Shown piece after piece: positions 26,516 through 34,438 of a stretch of DNA of 64,000 bases; the first letter of the stretch is position 1; each line of letters begins with the position of its first letter. The stretch spans positions 17,548-81,547 of the forward strand of contig CAYWXK010000018.1 of the NCBI GenBank assembly GCA_964462515.1, in the 5' to 3' direction. The notes under the pieces were generated by a model that worked only from the letters and a program-made list of their open reading frames with translations, had not been told where the DNA came from and did no database searches. The translations under genes and the position numbers were made by a program. Source of the DNA: CAYWXK01 sp964462515. GTDB lineage: Bacteria; Planctomycetota; Phycisphaerae; Sedimentisphaerales; Anaerobacaceae.

Positions 26516-28140
26516 ATTCAAGCCCCGCCGAAGGCGAAATGTGGCACGGGCTTCCAGCCCGTGAAAACACAGCCAAGCCTGCCCTGAGCGCGGCCGAAGG
26601 AATGACCGTGCCACAGGTTGCCCTGGACACAATTCGGCTTCAAATGCAGGGAATTTGCAAGCGCTTTGGGGCGACCGTGGCGCTGGACGATGTGGGCATT
26701 GAGGTTACGGCAGGCGAGGTGCTTGCGCTGGTGGGAGAGAACGGCGCAGGCAAAAGCACACTGATGAAGGTGCTTTCGGGTGCGGTCAAGCCGGATGCAG
26801 GGCAGATGTGGCTGGATGGCGTGCCGTATAGGCCGGCTAATCCGCTCGAGGCCCGGCGAGCGGGCGTGGCAATGATTTATCAGGAGCTTTCGCTGGCTCC
26901 ACACCTGAGCGTCGAAGAGAACATTATGTTGGGTATGGAGCCATCGAGAGCGGGCATAGTTTGCTGGAAGCAAGTCCGCCGGCGAGCAATAGAGGCAATC
27001 AAAGAATTTGATAACCCCGAGCTGACGCCGCAAGCCCAGGTCCGTAAATTATCGGTCGGTTCGCAGCAGTTAGTAGAGATTGCCAGGGCTTTGGCAATAG
27101 GCTGTCAGGTTCTGGTCCTCGATGAGCCGACCAGCAGTTTGACGCAGCAGGATGTCCAGCGATTGTTTGAAATTATCGGTCGGCTTAAACAGCAGGGCAA
27201 AGCCATTGTCTATATCTCGCACTTCATCGAGGAGGTCAAGCGCATCGCCGACAGAGTAACGGTTCTGCGCGATGGAAAGGTTGTAGGCACCAGCGACGTT
27301 GCCGGTATCACCACCGACCGGATAATAGCCTTAATGGTTGGCCGGCAGGTAGAGGAGCTTTATCCTCGTTCTGTGCGTCAGGCGGGGGAGGTTGTTCTGG
27401 AGATTGAGGATTTAGCTGGTGTTGATAAGCCGCACTCGGCTAATCTGAAGCTGCATCGCGGGGAGGTGCTTGGCATTGCAGGATTGGTCGGGGCGGGGCG
27501 GACGGAGCTATTGCGCAGCCTGTTCGGGTTGGACCCTGTGCGGCGAGGGCGGATTCGCTTAGGTGTCTATACAGGACCTGCTTCGCCGATAAGACGCTGG
27601 ATGCAGGGGGCAGGTTTCTTGAGCGAAAACCGCAAAGAGGAAGGATTGGCGACCTCACTAAGCGTTGCTGATAATGTGACACTTTCAAATCTTAGAGGTT
27701 TTGGCCCGTTAGGTCTGGTGCTGCCGACCCGCCAGCATAAGGCGACGAGGCGCTGGATAGAGCGATTGGGCATCCGCTGCCGGGGGCCGGGACAACCCGT
27801 ATTATCTTTATCAGGCGGCAATCAGCAGAGGGTGGCGCTGGCCAGACTTTTGCAGCACGATGTAGATGTATTTCTTTTGGATGAGCCGACACGCGGTATC
27901 GACGTGGCAGCAAAGGCTATGATTTACAGGTTAATTGACTCGTTAGCAACGGGCTCACCGGCTGATGGTCATCCGCCCAAGGCGGTGTTAATGGTCAGCA
28001 GTTACCTGCCTGAGCTGTTGGGGGTATGTGACAGGGTGGCAGTGATGTGCCGGGGGAAATTAGGCCCTATCCACCAGGTTGAGGATGTGGATGAGCACAA
28101 ACTTATGCTGGAAGCGACCGGACAGGTGATAAGTGTATGA
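26500..28140 (+). CDS. Sugar ABC transporter ATP-binding protein (RbsA type)
   Basis: Fused double ATPase. Domain 1: GENGAGKST, signature LSVGSQQLVEIARAL, LVLDEPTSSLT. Domain 2: degenerate Walker A GLVGAGRTE, LSGGNQQRVALARLL, FLLDEPTRGID, as usual in RbsA/MglA. The open frame runs from an ATG at 26500 that overlaps the previous stop, but residues ~14-39 are encoded by a 76-bp inverted-repeat element (26540-26615). The original protein probably starts at 26602 or 26644 (MQGICKRFGATVALDD), or at 26500 with the element inserted behind it. Powers uptake; cytoplasmic, bound to the permease. It overlaps the permease gene by 4 bp. Confidence 0.9.
   Translation: MAERVDSSPAEGEMWHGLPARENTAKPALSAAEGMTVPQVALDTIRLQMQGICKRFGATVALDDVGIEVTAGEVLALVGENGAGKSTLMKVLSGAVKPDAGQMWLDGVPYRPANPLEARRAGVAMIYQELSLAPHLSVEENIMLGMEPSRAGIVCWKQVRRRAIEAIKEFDNPELTPQAQVRKLSVGSQQLVEIARALAIGCQVLVLDEPTSSLTQQDVQRLFEIIGRLKQQGKAIVYISHFIEEVKRIADRVTVLRDGKVVGTSDVAGITTDRIIALMVGRQVEELYPRSVRQAGEVVLEIEDLAGVDKPHSANLKLHRGEVLGIAGLVGAGRTELLRSLFGLDPVRRGRIRLGVYTGPASPIRRWMQGAGFLSENRKEEGLATSLSVADNVTLSNLRGFGPLGLVLPTRQHKATRRWIERLGIRCRGPGQPVLSLSGGNQQRVALARLLQHDVDVFLLDEPTRGIDVAAKAMIYRLIDSLATGSPADGHPPKAVLMVSSYLPELLGVCDRVAVMCRGKLGPIHQVEDVDEHKLMLEATGQVISV
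26540..26615. mobile_element. 76-bp MITE-like element, copy A
   Basis: Perfect 10-bp terminal inverted repeats TGTGGCACGG / CCGTGCCACA, with an internal hairpin ACGGGCT-TCC-AGCCCGT. The copy at 29721-29796 inside trpE is the same length and differs at 6 of 76 positions. Lies at the 5' end of the transporter ATPase open frame. Confidence 0.85.
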
Positions 28141-29141
28141 AAGACGAGCAGTTGGTATCGGCGGAAAGAGTGGTATCCGAGCCGGGCTGGCGATGGCTAA
28201 ATATACTTGGGCCGCTGCTCGGGCTAATTATAGTATTTGCAATTTTTGCAGGTTTCGCGCCATCGAGCTTCAGGACGTGGGAAAACTTGAGGATGATTGC
28301 CAGACAGACAGCTATTGTTGGAGCGGCGGCGTTGGGTATGACATTGGTGATTATATCCGGCGGAATCGACCTTTCGGTTGGCTCGGTTGTGGCTTTGAGC
28401 ACAGTGGTGATTGCGTGGCTTTTGGAATATGGCCACGTCCGTCCGCTTACAGCAGCGCTTGGCGGCATTGCGGCAGCAGCAGCGTTCGGACTGATGAACG
28501 GAGTTTTGATAACGCGGTTGCGTGTTGTGCCGTTTATAGTTACTCTGGGTATGATGTTAGTCGTGCGCGGGGCGGCCAAGGGAATAGGGCAGGAGCAGAA
28601 AATAAATGTGGATATAAGCCGGCTTGCATGGCTGGATGAGCTTATGGCTCGGCTGCCGGAGGGGAGCTGGATGCTGCTGTCCCCCGGCGTATGGATTGTT
28701 ATTATCCTCGCTATAGCAATGGCGGCAATTTTGCGATATACGAGACTGGGCCGGCACGCCTTTGCTATTGGCTCGAATGAGCAGACAGCCCGGCTTTGCG
28801 GTGTGGCGGTTGACCGCGTCAAGATAATAGTCTATACACTTGGCGGGGTCTTTGCAGGTCTCGGCGGACTGATGCAATTTTCGCGGCTGACTGTCGGCGA
28901 CCCGACGGTTGCGGTAGGGCTGGAGCTGGATGTAATAGCCGCTGTCGTAATAGGCGGCGGCAGCCTTGCCGGCGGCGAGGGTTCAATCCTTGGAACAATA
29001 GTTGGGGCGCTGATTATGACCGTTATTGCCAACGGCTGCAACCAAAAGGGCTTGCCGAACTGGGTGCAGGAGATTATTACCGGTGCAATTATTGTTGTGG
29101 CCGTAGCTATTGACCGCCTGCGCTACCGCCGTGCTCTATAA
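28137..29141 (+). CDS. Sugar ABC transporter permease (RbsC type)
   Basis: 334 residues with about nine or ten hydrophobic helices, starting at ATG 28137 inside the ATPase stop (ATGA overlap). BPD_transp_2 signatures: GMTLVIISGGIDLSVGSVVAL near residue 75 and IGSNEQTARLCGVAVDRVK in the cytoplasmic EAA-like loop, then DVIAAVVIGGGSLAGGEGS. Forms the inner-membrane channel of the transporter. Last gene of the three-gene operon; no regulator or kinase gene follows. Confidence 0.92.
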   Translation: MKDEQLVSAERVVSEPGWRWLNILGPLLGLIIVFAIFAGFAPSSFRTWENLRMIARQTAIVGAAALGMTLVIISGGIDLSVGSVVALSTVVIAWLLEYGHVRPLTAALGGIAAAAAFGLMNGVLITRLRVVPFIVTLGMMLVVRGAAKGIGQEQKINVDISRLAWLDELMARLPEGSWMLLSPGVWIVIILAIAMAAILRYTRLGRHAFAIGSNEQTARLCGVAVDRVKIIVYTLGGVFAGLGGLMQFSRLTVGDPTVAVGLELDVIAAVVIGGGSLAGGEGSILGTIVGALIMTVIANGCNQKGLPNWVQEIITGAIIVVAVAIDRLRYRRAL

Positions 29142-29167
29142 AGACGAGTAAAATTTTTCGATTTTTC

Positions 29168-29196
29168 TTGACAAAATTGCAAAAAGTTGGTTTAAT
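29168..29196 (+). promoter_or_regulatory. Promoter of the trp operon
   Basis: Perfect TTGACA (29168-29173), 17-bp spacer, TTTAAT (29191-29196). Transcription would start near 29203, only about 4 bases before the leader-peptide ATG, so the leader mRNA would be almost leaderless. Confidence 0.6.
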
Positions 29197-29206
29197 ATAG
29201 TTAATT

Positions 29207-29260
29207 ATGAGGCAAAATAACCGCAAAAATCTTAATAACTGGTGGTGGCCTGCAGGATAA
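29207..29260 (+). CDS. trpL: Trp operon leader peptide with three consecutive Trp codons
   Basis: A 17-codon open frame, MRQNNRKNLNNWWWPAG, with three adjacent TGG codons (29240-29248) immediately before the first attenuator hairpin. This is the classical arrangement in which ribosome stalling at Trp codons during tryptophan shortage decides the RNA fold. No Shine-Dalgarno sequence is visible and the predicted transcript start is only ~4 bases upstream, so initiation may be leaderless. It is too short for normal gene finding. Confidence 0.85.
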   Translation: MRQNNRKNLNNWWWPAG

Positions 29261-29278
29261 TTCCAGCAGGCAAAGAGT

Positions 29279-29335
29279 AGCACGGCCATCTTGGCCGTGT
29301 TTTTCAATCACGGGCTGGAAGCCCGTGTTATAAAA
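29279..29335. repeat. Double-hairpin repeat inside the trp attenuator
   Basis: Two palindromes, CACGGCC-ATCTT-GGCCGTG and CACGGGCT-GGA-AGCCCGTG, sit in the loop between attenuator segments 2 and 3. The second is the inverted form of the hairpin found in the 76-bp elements at 26540 and 29721. Confidence 0.75.
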
Positions 29336-29354
29336 ATTGTTAGATTTGCAATAA

Positions 29355-29391
29355 ACGCAGCCTGTTGGAAAAACAGCGGCTGCGTTTTTTT
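29355..29391 (+). terminator. Intrinsic terminator of the trp attenuator
   Basis: Eight perfect pairs ACGCAGCC / GGCTGCGT, extended by TGTT/AACA around a GGAAA loop, then TTTTTTT. Lies about 50 bp before trpE. Confidence 0.85.
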
Positions 29392-29443
29392 ATTTGTATT
29401 TTTGGCGGTTAGCGAATAGAAATTACGTTTAGAGGTTCGGATT

Positions 29444-31102
29444 ATGGATTATTATAGAGACATAATACAGGCTGCCAGGCCGGGTCAAATCATCCCGATT
29501 GTCAAGCAGATTGATATTTCTGAGCCGGTGGATTTTTTTGCCAGGCTAAGCGATTACGGACGGGCAAAGAACTGCTGTTTGTTTGAATCCAGAGAATACC
29601 TGGCAGGCAGCGGGGCGCTGAGTTTTGGGACGGCCAAGCCCGCGCTTTACCTTACCGGAACCGGCGCTGACTTTACTATTAAGGCCCTGAGCAGCACAGG
29701 GAGGCGCATCTTAGATTATTTGTGGCACGGGCTTCCAGCCCGTGAAGACACGGCCAAGCCTGTCCTGAGCATGGCCGAAGGAATGGCCGTGCCACAAGAG
29801 AGATTTGCCTTCTGTGAGTCGGTAAAGTTCAGTCCGCAGGAAATTTGCGGCCGAATTAAACAAGTCAAGAAAGTTGTCGATGAGCAGACCCGCCTTCAAA
29901 GCACAAATCAAATGGATGTTTTGCGGGCAGTTGCGTTTGCGTTCAGACTGGCCAGTAAACCATTTCGAGTTACCTGCGGGCTGCTTGGGGCAATAAGCTA
30001 CGATTTCATAGACCAGTTTGAAAAGCTTCCTTCAAGTAAAGTTGACGTCTTAGGCAATCCCGATTATGAGCTATATTTTGCCGACAACATTTTCCTGATG
30101 GACCACGAGCACGGCAAGGGCTACATAATCGTCAACTGCATTATAACCGATGGCGATACCCAAGGGGTAATTACCGAAGCGCAAAATTGTTTCGATTACT
30201 ATTCCAATATCGCACGATTTGATGTCCCGAAAGCGCAGAAATATACCGGCTCGCTGCCGGCAGCCTCAACCGATACCAATAGAAGCGAATATGAAGAAAT
30301 GGTCGCCAAAGCTAAACAGCATATTATTGATGGTGACATTTTTCAGGTGGTTCTCAGCCGGACGATAATGGAGCCTTGTCCTGATGAGCCGCTGGATGTT
30401 TATAAGCGGCTGCGGGTTTTGAATCCTTCGCCGTATATGTTTTATATGAATACGCCTAACACAATTCTTATGGGGTCGAGTCCTGAGCTGAATCTTCGCG
30501 TCAGTAAGACCGACACCCGCTACGTTGAGATTAGACCCATAGCCGGCACAAAACCCAGAGGCCGGGTCGGTGAGCGAATCGACCTCGACACCGATTTTCG
30601 GTATGAGGCGGAATTGAAACTTGACCGCAAGGAATTGGCCGAGCATATGATGCTCGTCGATTTAGCCAGGAACGATATCGCCCGGGTGGCCCAGCCTGGC
30701 AGCAGGGTTGTTACCGAATTATTGACCGCTGAAAAATATGAGTCTGTTCAGCACTTAGTAAGTAACGTTAAAGGCCGGCTCGCATCCGGGCTTGATGCGT
30801 TGAGTGCGTATTTAGCTACGATGAATATGGGGACATTGACAGGGGCCCCCAAGATTGAAGCAATGAAAATTATACGATTATTGGAGAAGACCAAACGAGG
30901 CTACTACGGCGGAGCGGTGATGTATCTGACGGTGGACGGCCAGTTCGACAGTTGCATCACGATAAGAAGTTTGCAGGTCAAAGACCATATTGCTTATGTT
31001 CGTGTTGGCGCAGGCATTGTTCACGATAGTGTTCCTAAGACCGAGTTTGAGGAGACTGAGCATAAGGCGAGGTCCTGCCTGCGTGCGATTCGAGGAGAAT
31101 AA
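29444..31102 (+). CDS. trpE: Anthranilate synthase component I with a repeat-encoded insertion
   Basis: 552 residues. N-terminal regulatory motif around CCLFESREY (the LLES-like tryptophan-binding site). Catalytic chorismate-binding domain: IRPIAGTKPRGR, LVDLARNDIARV, GTLTGAPKIEAMKII, GGAVMYLTVDGQFDSCITIR and VRVGAGIVHDS. With TrpG it makes anthranilate from chorismate and glutamine, the first step of tryptophan synthesis. Residues about 93-118 (WHGLPAREDTAKP and EGMAVPQ parts) are encoded by a 76-bp inverted-repeat element placed in frame in the N-terminal domain. First structural gene after the attenuator. Confidence 0.94.
   Translation: MDYYRDIIQAARPGQIIPIVKQIDISEPVDFFARLSDYGRAKNCCLFESREYLAGSGALSFGTAKPALYLTGTGADFTIKALSSTGRRILDYLWHGLPAREDTAKPVLSMAEGMAVPQERFAFCESVKFSPQEICGRIKQVKKVVDEQTRLQSTNQMDVLRAVAFAFRLASKPFRVTCGLLGAISYDFIDQFEKLPSSKVDVLGNPDYELYFADNIFLMDHEHGKGYIIVNCIITDGDTQGVITEAQNCFDYYSNIARFDVPKAQKYTGSLPAASTDTNRSEYEEMVAKAKQHIIDGDIFQVVLSRTIMEPCPDEPLDVYKRLRVLNPSPYMFYMNTPNTILMGSSPELNLRVSKTDTRYVEIRPIAGTKPRGRVGERIDLDTDFRYEAELKLDRKELAEHMMLVDLARNDIARVAQPGSRVVTELLTAEKYESVQHLVSNVKGRLASGLDALSAYLATMNMGTLTGAPKIEAMKIIRLLEKTKRGYYGGAVMYLTVDGQFDSCITIRSLQVKDHIAYVRVGAGIVHDSVPKTEFEETEHKARSCLRAIRGE
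29721..29796. mobile_element. 76-bp MITE-like element, copy B, inside trpE
   Basis: Terminal inverted repeats TGTGGCACGG / CCGTGCCACA, extendable to 11 bp (TTGTGGCACGG / CCGTGCCACAA). Same length as copy A with 6 differences. With 2 extra bases the net insertion is 78 bp, so trpE stays in frame. Confidence 0.85.
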
Positions 31103-31105
31103 AAA

Positions 31106-31166
31106 GCCACAGAGAGCACAGAGAAAATAGGATAATTTAAGCTGTCATTCCCGCGAAGGCGGGAAT
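31106..31166. repeat. Repeat block between trpE and the inserted genes
   Basis: GCCACAGAGAGCACAGAGA (31106-31124) begins three bases after the trpE stop. The hairpin ATTCCCGCGAAGGCGGGAAT (31147-31166) follows. The inverted partner of the first part is at 33732-33778, just before trpG. Confidence 0.75.
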
Positions 31167-31233
31167 CCATTGAAACTTATGAAAAATGGTAATTAAAGAA
31201 GGAATTAGAACATGAAATCGGAGGGATATGTCA

Positions 31234-32916
31234 ATGAGAAATAATAAAGATATCGCGAATACATCAAATACACACAGTCTGCCAGCGTATCTTGCTGAAC
31301 TTCTACAACCTACACCCAGTGGAGTTGCTAAACTAATTGCTGCTTGGGATGGACTTAGCACTGAATCACAGATTCTAGTACTGACGAAGCTTGATGAATC
31401 TCAATTTTCTTCTTACTGGGACGAAAAAATTCGCATCAAGGCGCTTGGCAGTGAAAATCCTTATGTGCGGTATTTAGCCGCGAGGAGATTCTCTTTTTTG
31501 GACAAAAAGCAAAGTGAAGAAATCTATGGAAAAAGTGAAACGGAAAAAATGGAAGCTGTTAAGAAACGAATTGAGGAAGACCCGGCCCCCCTCGTTCGTT
31601 ACTCCACACTGGAACAGAACTCTGTGGTTCCCTTTTTTCTAACGAAGGATTATGCTGGCCCCGATTATTTTTTCTCGCTTCCCCAAGAAGCGCGCCTTGC
31701 CAAAGTCCGTTGTTTAGGAGGATGGGGTGAAAAAATAGTAAACTTGATTTCCCACTCTGTGGACCACCAGTTGAAGGATGGAACAGTTTCAGAGATAGAA
31801 CTATTTGAGATTCTCAGTGACTATCTAAATAATCCTGGTTTTTCTGCTCATTATAAAAGTGATGAGTTGAGCTACGATGGTTATGGTGAATATTTGAAAG
31901 GTAAAGATATTGTAGCGCTATGGAATCTAGTGCTCAAGGTTCCGGAACGAATATCTTACGTTCTGATACAAAAGTTACCTGAGGAGGCAGGGCTTCAATC
32001 AAGCATTCCTGAGGATGTGATAAATGGTCTCAATGACCGGCAGCTTGCAGAACTTCTTTATCGTAAGGATATTGGACTTGAAAAATTGCGGAAAAAGATT
32101 TTCTTTGAGGCTAATGAAGAGCGATGGGACGTCAAAAATGCTGCGAGCTCTTATAACTTTAACCTTACATACCAAGAGTTTGCACAAATCTTGGCAAAGC
32201 CACAGAAGGAAAAGCTCGTCGATCTAAGGTACCTAACGAGCGCAAATGGCTTGAGCTTATGCCTCTATGAGGCAATTCATGACGCGCTGTTTATCAGTGA
32301 AGATTGGGAACACGGCGAATTTGCTATACGTTCATTTGGTCGAAGGCTATCGGAGCTCCAAGACTATGAAAGAGATAAAGAAATCCGTGAGTTGCGGCTT
32401 TACAGTTTAGCCAAACGCTCTGTTCCATGGAATAAGTCGAAAGATGCCTATCCTCCTACGGGGGAATTGGAGTTTTTAACAAAATCCATTGTTGAGGGTG
32501 ACACTTGGGCAACATTTATGGCATTCTCGGCCGCTTGGGGAATGCAGAGGGATAGCAGTAATCTTGAGAGGTATCTTCCTCGTATCAACGAAATCGATGA
32601 AGACACAACTGATGAAACTAAGGTTGACGAGCGTCAGAAACCAGACCACAGTAAGCCTTTTACGAAGGGTGATTTTATTCTATACAACACACAGAAGTGG
32701 GCGGTCATCTGGTTATGGATATGCTTTATTTCCGTTGTGGTTACCCTCGTATTTGCGGGGTCTGCTGTGTACAAATTCTTTATGGCCGAATATGGCCCTG
32801 CATTAAAGTCGGGGTTCGTTGCTGTAATCGGACTCGTCATGATCAAAGGTGCGCGTGGTCAGTATTCCGACCTGATAAAAGAACAGAAGCGCATCACGGA
32901 TGAGATGTTAGAATGA
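31234..32916 (+). CDS. Unknown protein with C-terminal membrane anchor, cargo in the trp operon
   Basis: 560 residues from the ATG at 31234, which has GGAGGG at 8-base spacing; the ATG at 31228 would be only 2 bases from it. I do not recognise a family. The N-terminal ~450 residues look soluble and helical, with HEAT-like pieces (IRIKALGSENPYVRYLAARR). An acidic linker follows (INEIDEDTTDETKVDE), then two membrane helices (WAVIWLWICFISVVVTLVFA and ALKSGFVAVIGLVMI), so the bulk would face the cytoplasm or periplasm from the inner membrane. It stands between trpE and trpG, is AT-richer than them, and is bounded with its partner by inverted repeats. Not a tryptophan enzyme. Confidence 0.75.
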   Translation: MRNNKDIANTSNTHSLPAYLAELLQPTPSGVAKLIAAWDGLSTESQILVLTKLDESQFSSYWDEKIRIKALGSENPYVRYLAARRFSFLDKKQSEEIYGKSETEKMEAVKKRIEEDPAPLVRYSTLEQNSVVPFFLTKDYAGPDYFFSLPQEARLAKVRCLGGWGEKIVNLISHSVDHQLKDGTVSEIELFEILSDYLNNPGFSAHYKSDELSYDGYGEYLKGKDIVALWNLVLKVPERISYVLIQKLPEEAGLQSSIPEDVINGLNDRQLAELLYRKDIGLEKLRKKIFFEANEERWDVKNAASSYNFNLTYQEFAQILAKPQKEKLVDLRYLTSANGLSLCLYEAIHDALFISEDWEHGEFAIRSFGRRLSELQDYERDKEIRELRLYSLAKRSVPWNKSKDAYPPTGELEFLTKSIVEGDTWATFMAFSAAWGMQRDSSNLERYLPRINEIDEDTTDETKVDERQKPDHSKPFTKGDFILYNTQKWAVIWLWICFISVVVTLVFAGSAVYKFFMAEYGPALKSGFVAVIGLVMIKGARGQYSDLIKEQKRITDEMLE

Positions 32917-32973
32917 TTTTTTAAAAGCGAGTGACTCGTGGTGTGGGCACAATATCACTCTTGGAAAAAAGAG

Positions 32974-33684
32974 ATGGAAATTGATGAGACAATAAATAAG
33001 TGGTTTGATGAAACGGAGAACAGATTGCGAGCGATTGGGCTGCCCAAAAACAACGTCAATGATACGGTTTTAGCATCAATTTCCCTAATTGATAATTATT
33101 TGAATAACACTATGATGATTTTGAAACAAGGATGCAGACTTCCATCTATGGCACTCTTACGAGTTACGGGAGAATTTATTGCAAAACTCATCTATTGTCT
33201 CAAGGGTAGTACACAGGGACCAAACGTTAATCAAAGAATCGAGTCCTGGAGAAAAACATCACTCATAAAACGCAAGAAATATTACGAAAACATCATAGAC
33301 AGATATAGCGGCTGTAATCGGAAAAAGGTTCAAAAATGGATTGATGAAACAAAAAATGAAGTAGGCAAGATTAAGGTTAATGAACTACCTGATACAGCGA
33401 AGATATTTGAAGAGACATTTGGAAAAAAACATCCTGTAGGTCGTGCTGGTATGTATCTACGATATCTTGGCGCGGTTCATTTAGATTGGGAAACATTGGA
33501 AGAAACGATAAAAAGAAATAAGACAGGAACTGAATACATGGGAGACGTTGAATACAACATTGAAGACCTGAAATTTGAATGTTTAACGCACGGCTATATA
33601 TTTTTCCAGTATCTTTACGAGTATTACAATTTAGATTTTAAAGAAATCCAAAATGAATACAAAATGTTGATACCTAAAAGCTAA
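32974..33684 (+). CDS. DUF5677-like helical protein, cargo in the trp operon
   Basis: 236 residues from the ATG at 32974 (GGAAAAAAGAG upstream); a GTG at 32938 would add 12. All-helical pattern. NTMMILKQGCRLPSMALLRVTGEFIAKLIYCLKG resembles the DUF5677 type of helical bundle (arginine-glutamate in the second core helix). That assignment is a weak family resemblance, not a motif match. Shorter AT-rich spacing and an A-rich codon choice unlike trpG suggest transfer. Starts 57 bp after the previous gene and probably works with it. Confidence 0.6.
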   Translation: MEIDETINKWFDETENRLRAIGLPKNNVNDTVLASISLIDNYLNNTMMILKQGCRLPSMALLRVTGEFIAKLIYCLKGSTQGPNVNQRIESWRKTSLIKRKKYYENIIDRYSGCNRKKVQKWIDETKNEVGKIKVNELPDTAKIFEETFGKKHPVGRAGMYLRYLGAVHLDWETLEETIKRNKTGTEYMGDVEYNIEDLKFECLTHGYIFFQYLYEYYNLDFKEIQNEYKMLIPKS

Positions 33685-33731
33685 TTTGGAAAATTAAGGA
33701 GTCGTTTAGAAAAAAATGATCTAAATTTTTC

Positions 33732-33778
33732 TCTCTGTGTTTTCTATCCGCCACAGGCGGATAAATGACCTCTGTGGC
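33732..33778. repeat. GCCACAGAG repeat with nested hairpin, inverted copy before trpG
   Basis: Reads as the reverse complement of the copies at 23355 and 61891, including TATCCGCC-ACA-GGCGGATA. Closes the two-gene insertion. Confidence 0.8.
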
Positions 33779-33797
33779 AAAAAAGAAGGGAAATATT

Positions 33798-34412
33798 ATG
33801 GAAGGTGTAAGTAGAAAAGTATTATTTATCGATAATTTCGACTCATTCACGTATAATCTGGTGGATGATTTTTGCAAGCGCAACTGCGAAGCAAAGGTCT
33901 ATCGCTCCGACACGAGTCTGGAGGAGCTTAAAGCGGCGGCACAAGAGTTTGCTCCTGACCTGCTTGTGATTTCGCCTGGGCCTGGCACGCCGGACACAGC
34001 CGGCGTTTCACTTGAGGCGGTAGGGTATTTTAAGGACAAGCTGCCGATATTCGGCGTGTGCCTGGGACATCAGGTAATTGTGCAGTATTTTGGTGGTAAA
34101 ATCGGCCACGCGCCGGAGCCGGTGCACGGCAAGCCCTCGCGAGTAACGCATAATGAAAAAGGCATATTTGAAGGCATCGAGAATCCGCTCCAGGCGGGGC
34201 GGTATCATAGTCTTTGTGCGGTTGAGATGCCGGATTGCTTCGAGAAGACCGCCGAATTTGAGGGGATTGTTATGGGCATCGAGCATAAAGAGCTGCCAAT
34301 ATTTGGCGTCCAGTTTCATCCGGAAAGTATCTTAACGCCCGCAGGAGGCAAGATAATCGAAAATATTTTGTCGATTGCGCAAAAGTATCAAACCAAACGT
34401 GCGAAACCATAG
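33798..34412 (+). CDS. trpG: Anthranilate synthase component II (glutamine amidotransferase)
   Basis: 204 residues from ATG 33798 with AAGGGAAAT upstream; the 11 codons before it are repeat-derived. Class I amidotransferase: FIDNFDSFTYNLVD, SPGPGTPDTAG, nucleophile in GVCLGHQ, and FHPESI with the catalytic His and Glu. Supplies ammonia from glutamine to TrpE. Separated from trpE by the 2.6-kb insertion, but in the same direction and close to trpD. Confidence 0.95.
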   Translation: MEGVSRKVLFIDNFDSFTYNLVDDFCKRNCEAKVYRSDTSLEELKAAAQEFAPDLLVISPGPGTPDTAGVSLEAVGYFKDKLPIFGVCLGHQVIVQYFGGKIGHAPEPVHGKPSRVTHNEKGIFEGIENPLQAGRYHSLCAVEMPDCFEKTAEFEGIVMGIEHKELPIFGVQFHPESILTPAGGKIIENILSIAQKYQTKRAKP

Positions 34413-34438
34413 GATAAGATGTAAAAGCTGGAGCGTGA

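Larger units (their letters stand above)
29248..29391 (+). promoter_or_regulatory. Trp transcription attenuator (pause, antiterminator, terminator hairpins)
   Basis: Hairpin 1:2 is GCCTGC (29248-29253) with GCAGGC (29266-29271), plus GGA/TCC inside. Hairpin 3:4 is ACGCAGCC (29355-29362) with GGCTGCGT (29378-29385), followed by seven T, an intrinsic terminator. Segment 2 (TTCCAGCAGGC, 29261-29271) pairs with segment 3 (GCCTGTTGGAA, 29360-29370) over 11 bp with a single G-U, the antiterminator. When the ribosome stalls at the Trp codons, segment 1 is covered, 2:3 forms and the operon is read. When tryptophan is plentiful, 3:4 terminates. Confidence 0.88.

Noticed and set aside
33765..33797. Earlier TrpG start (MTSVAKKKGN)
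   Set aside because: Those codons lie next to the GCCACAGAG repeat and are absent from the family; ATG 33798 has a ribosome site.
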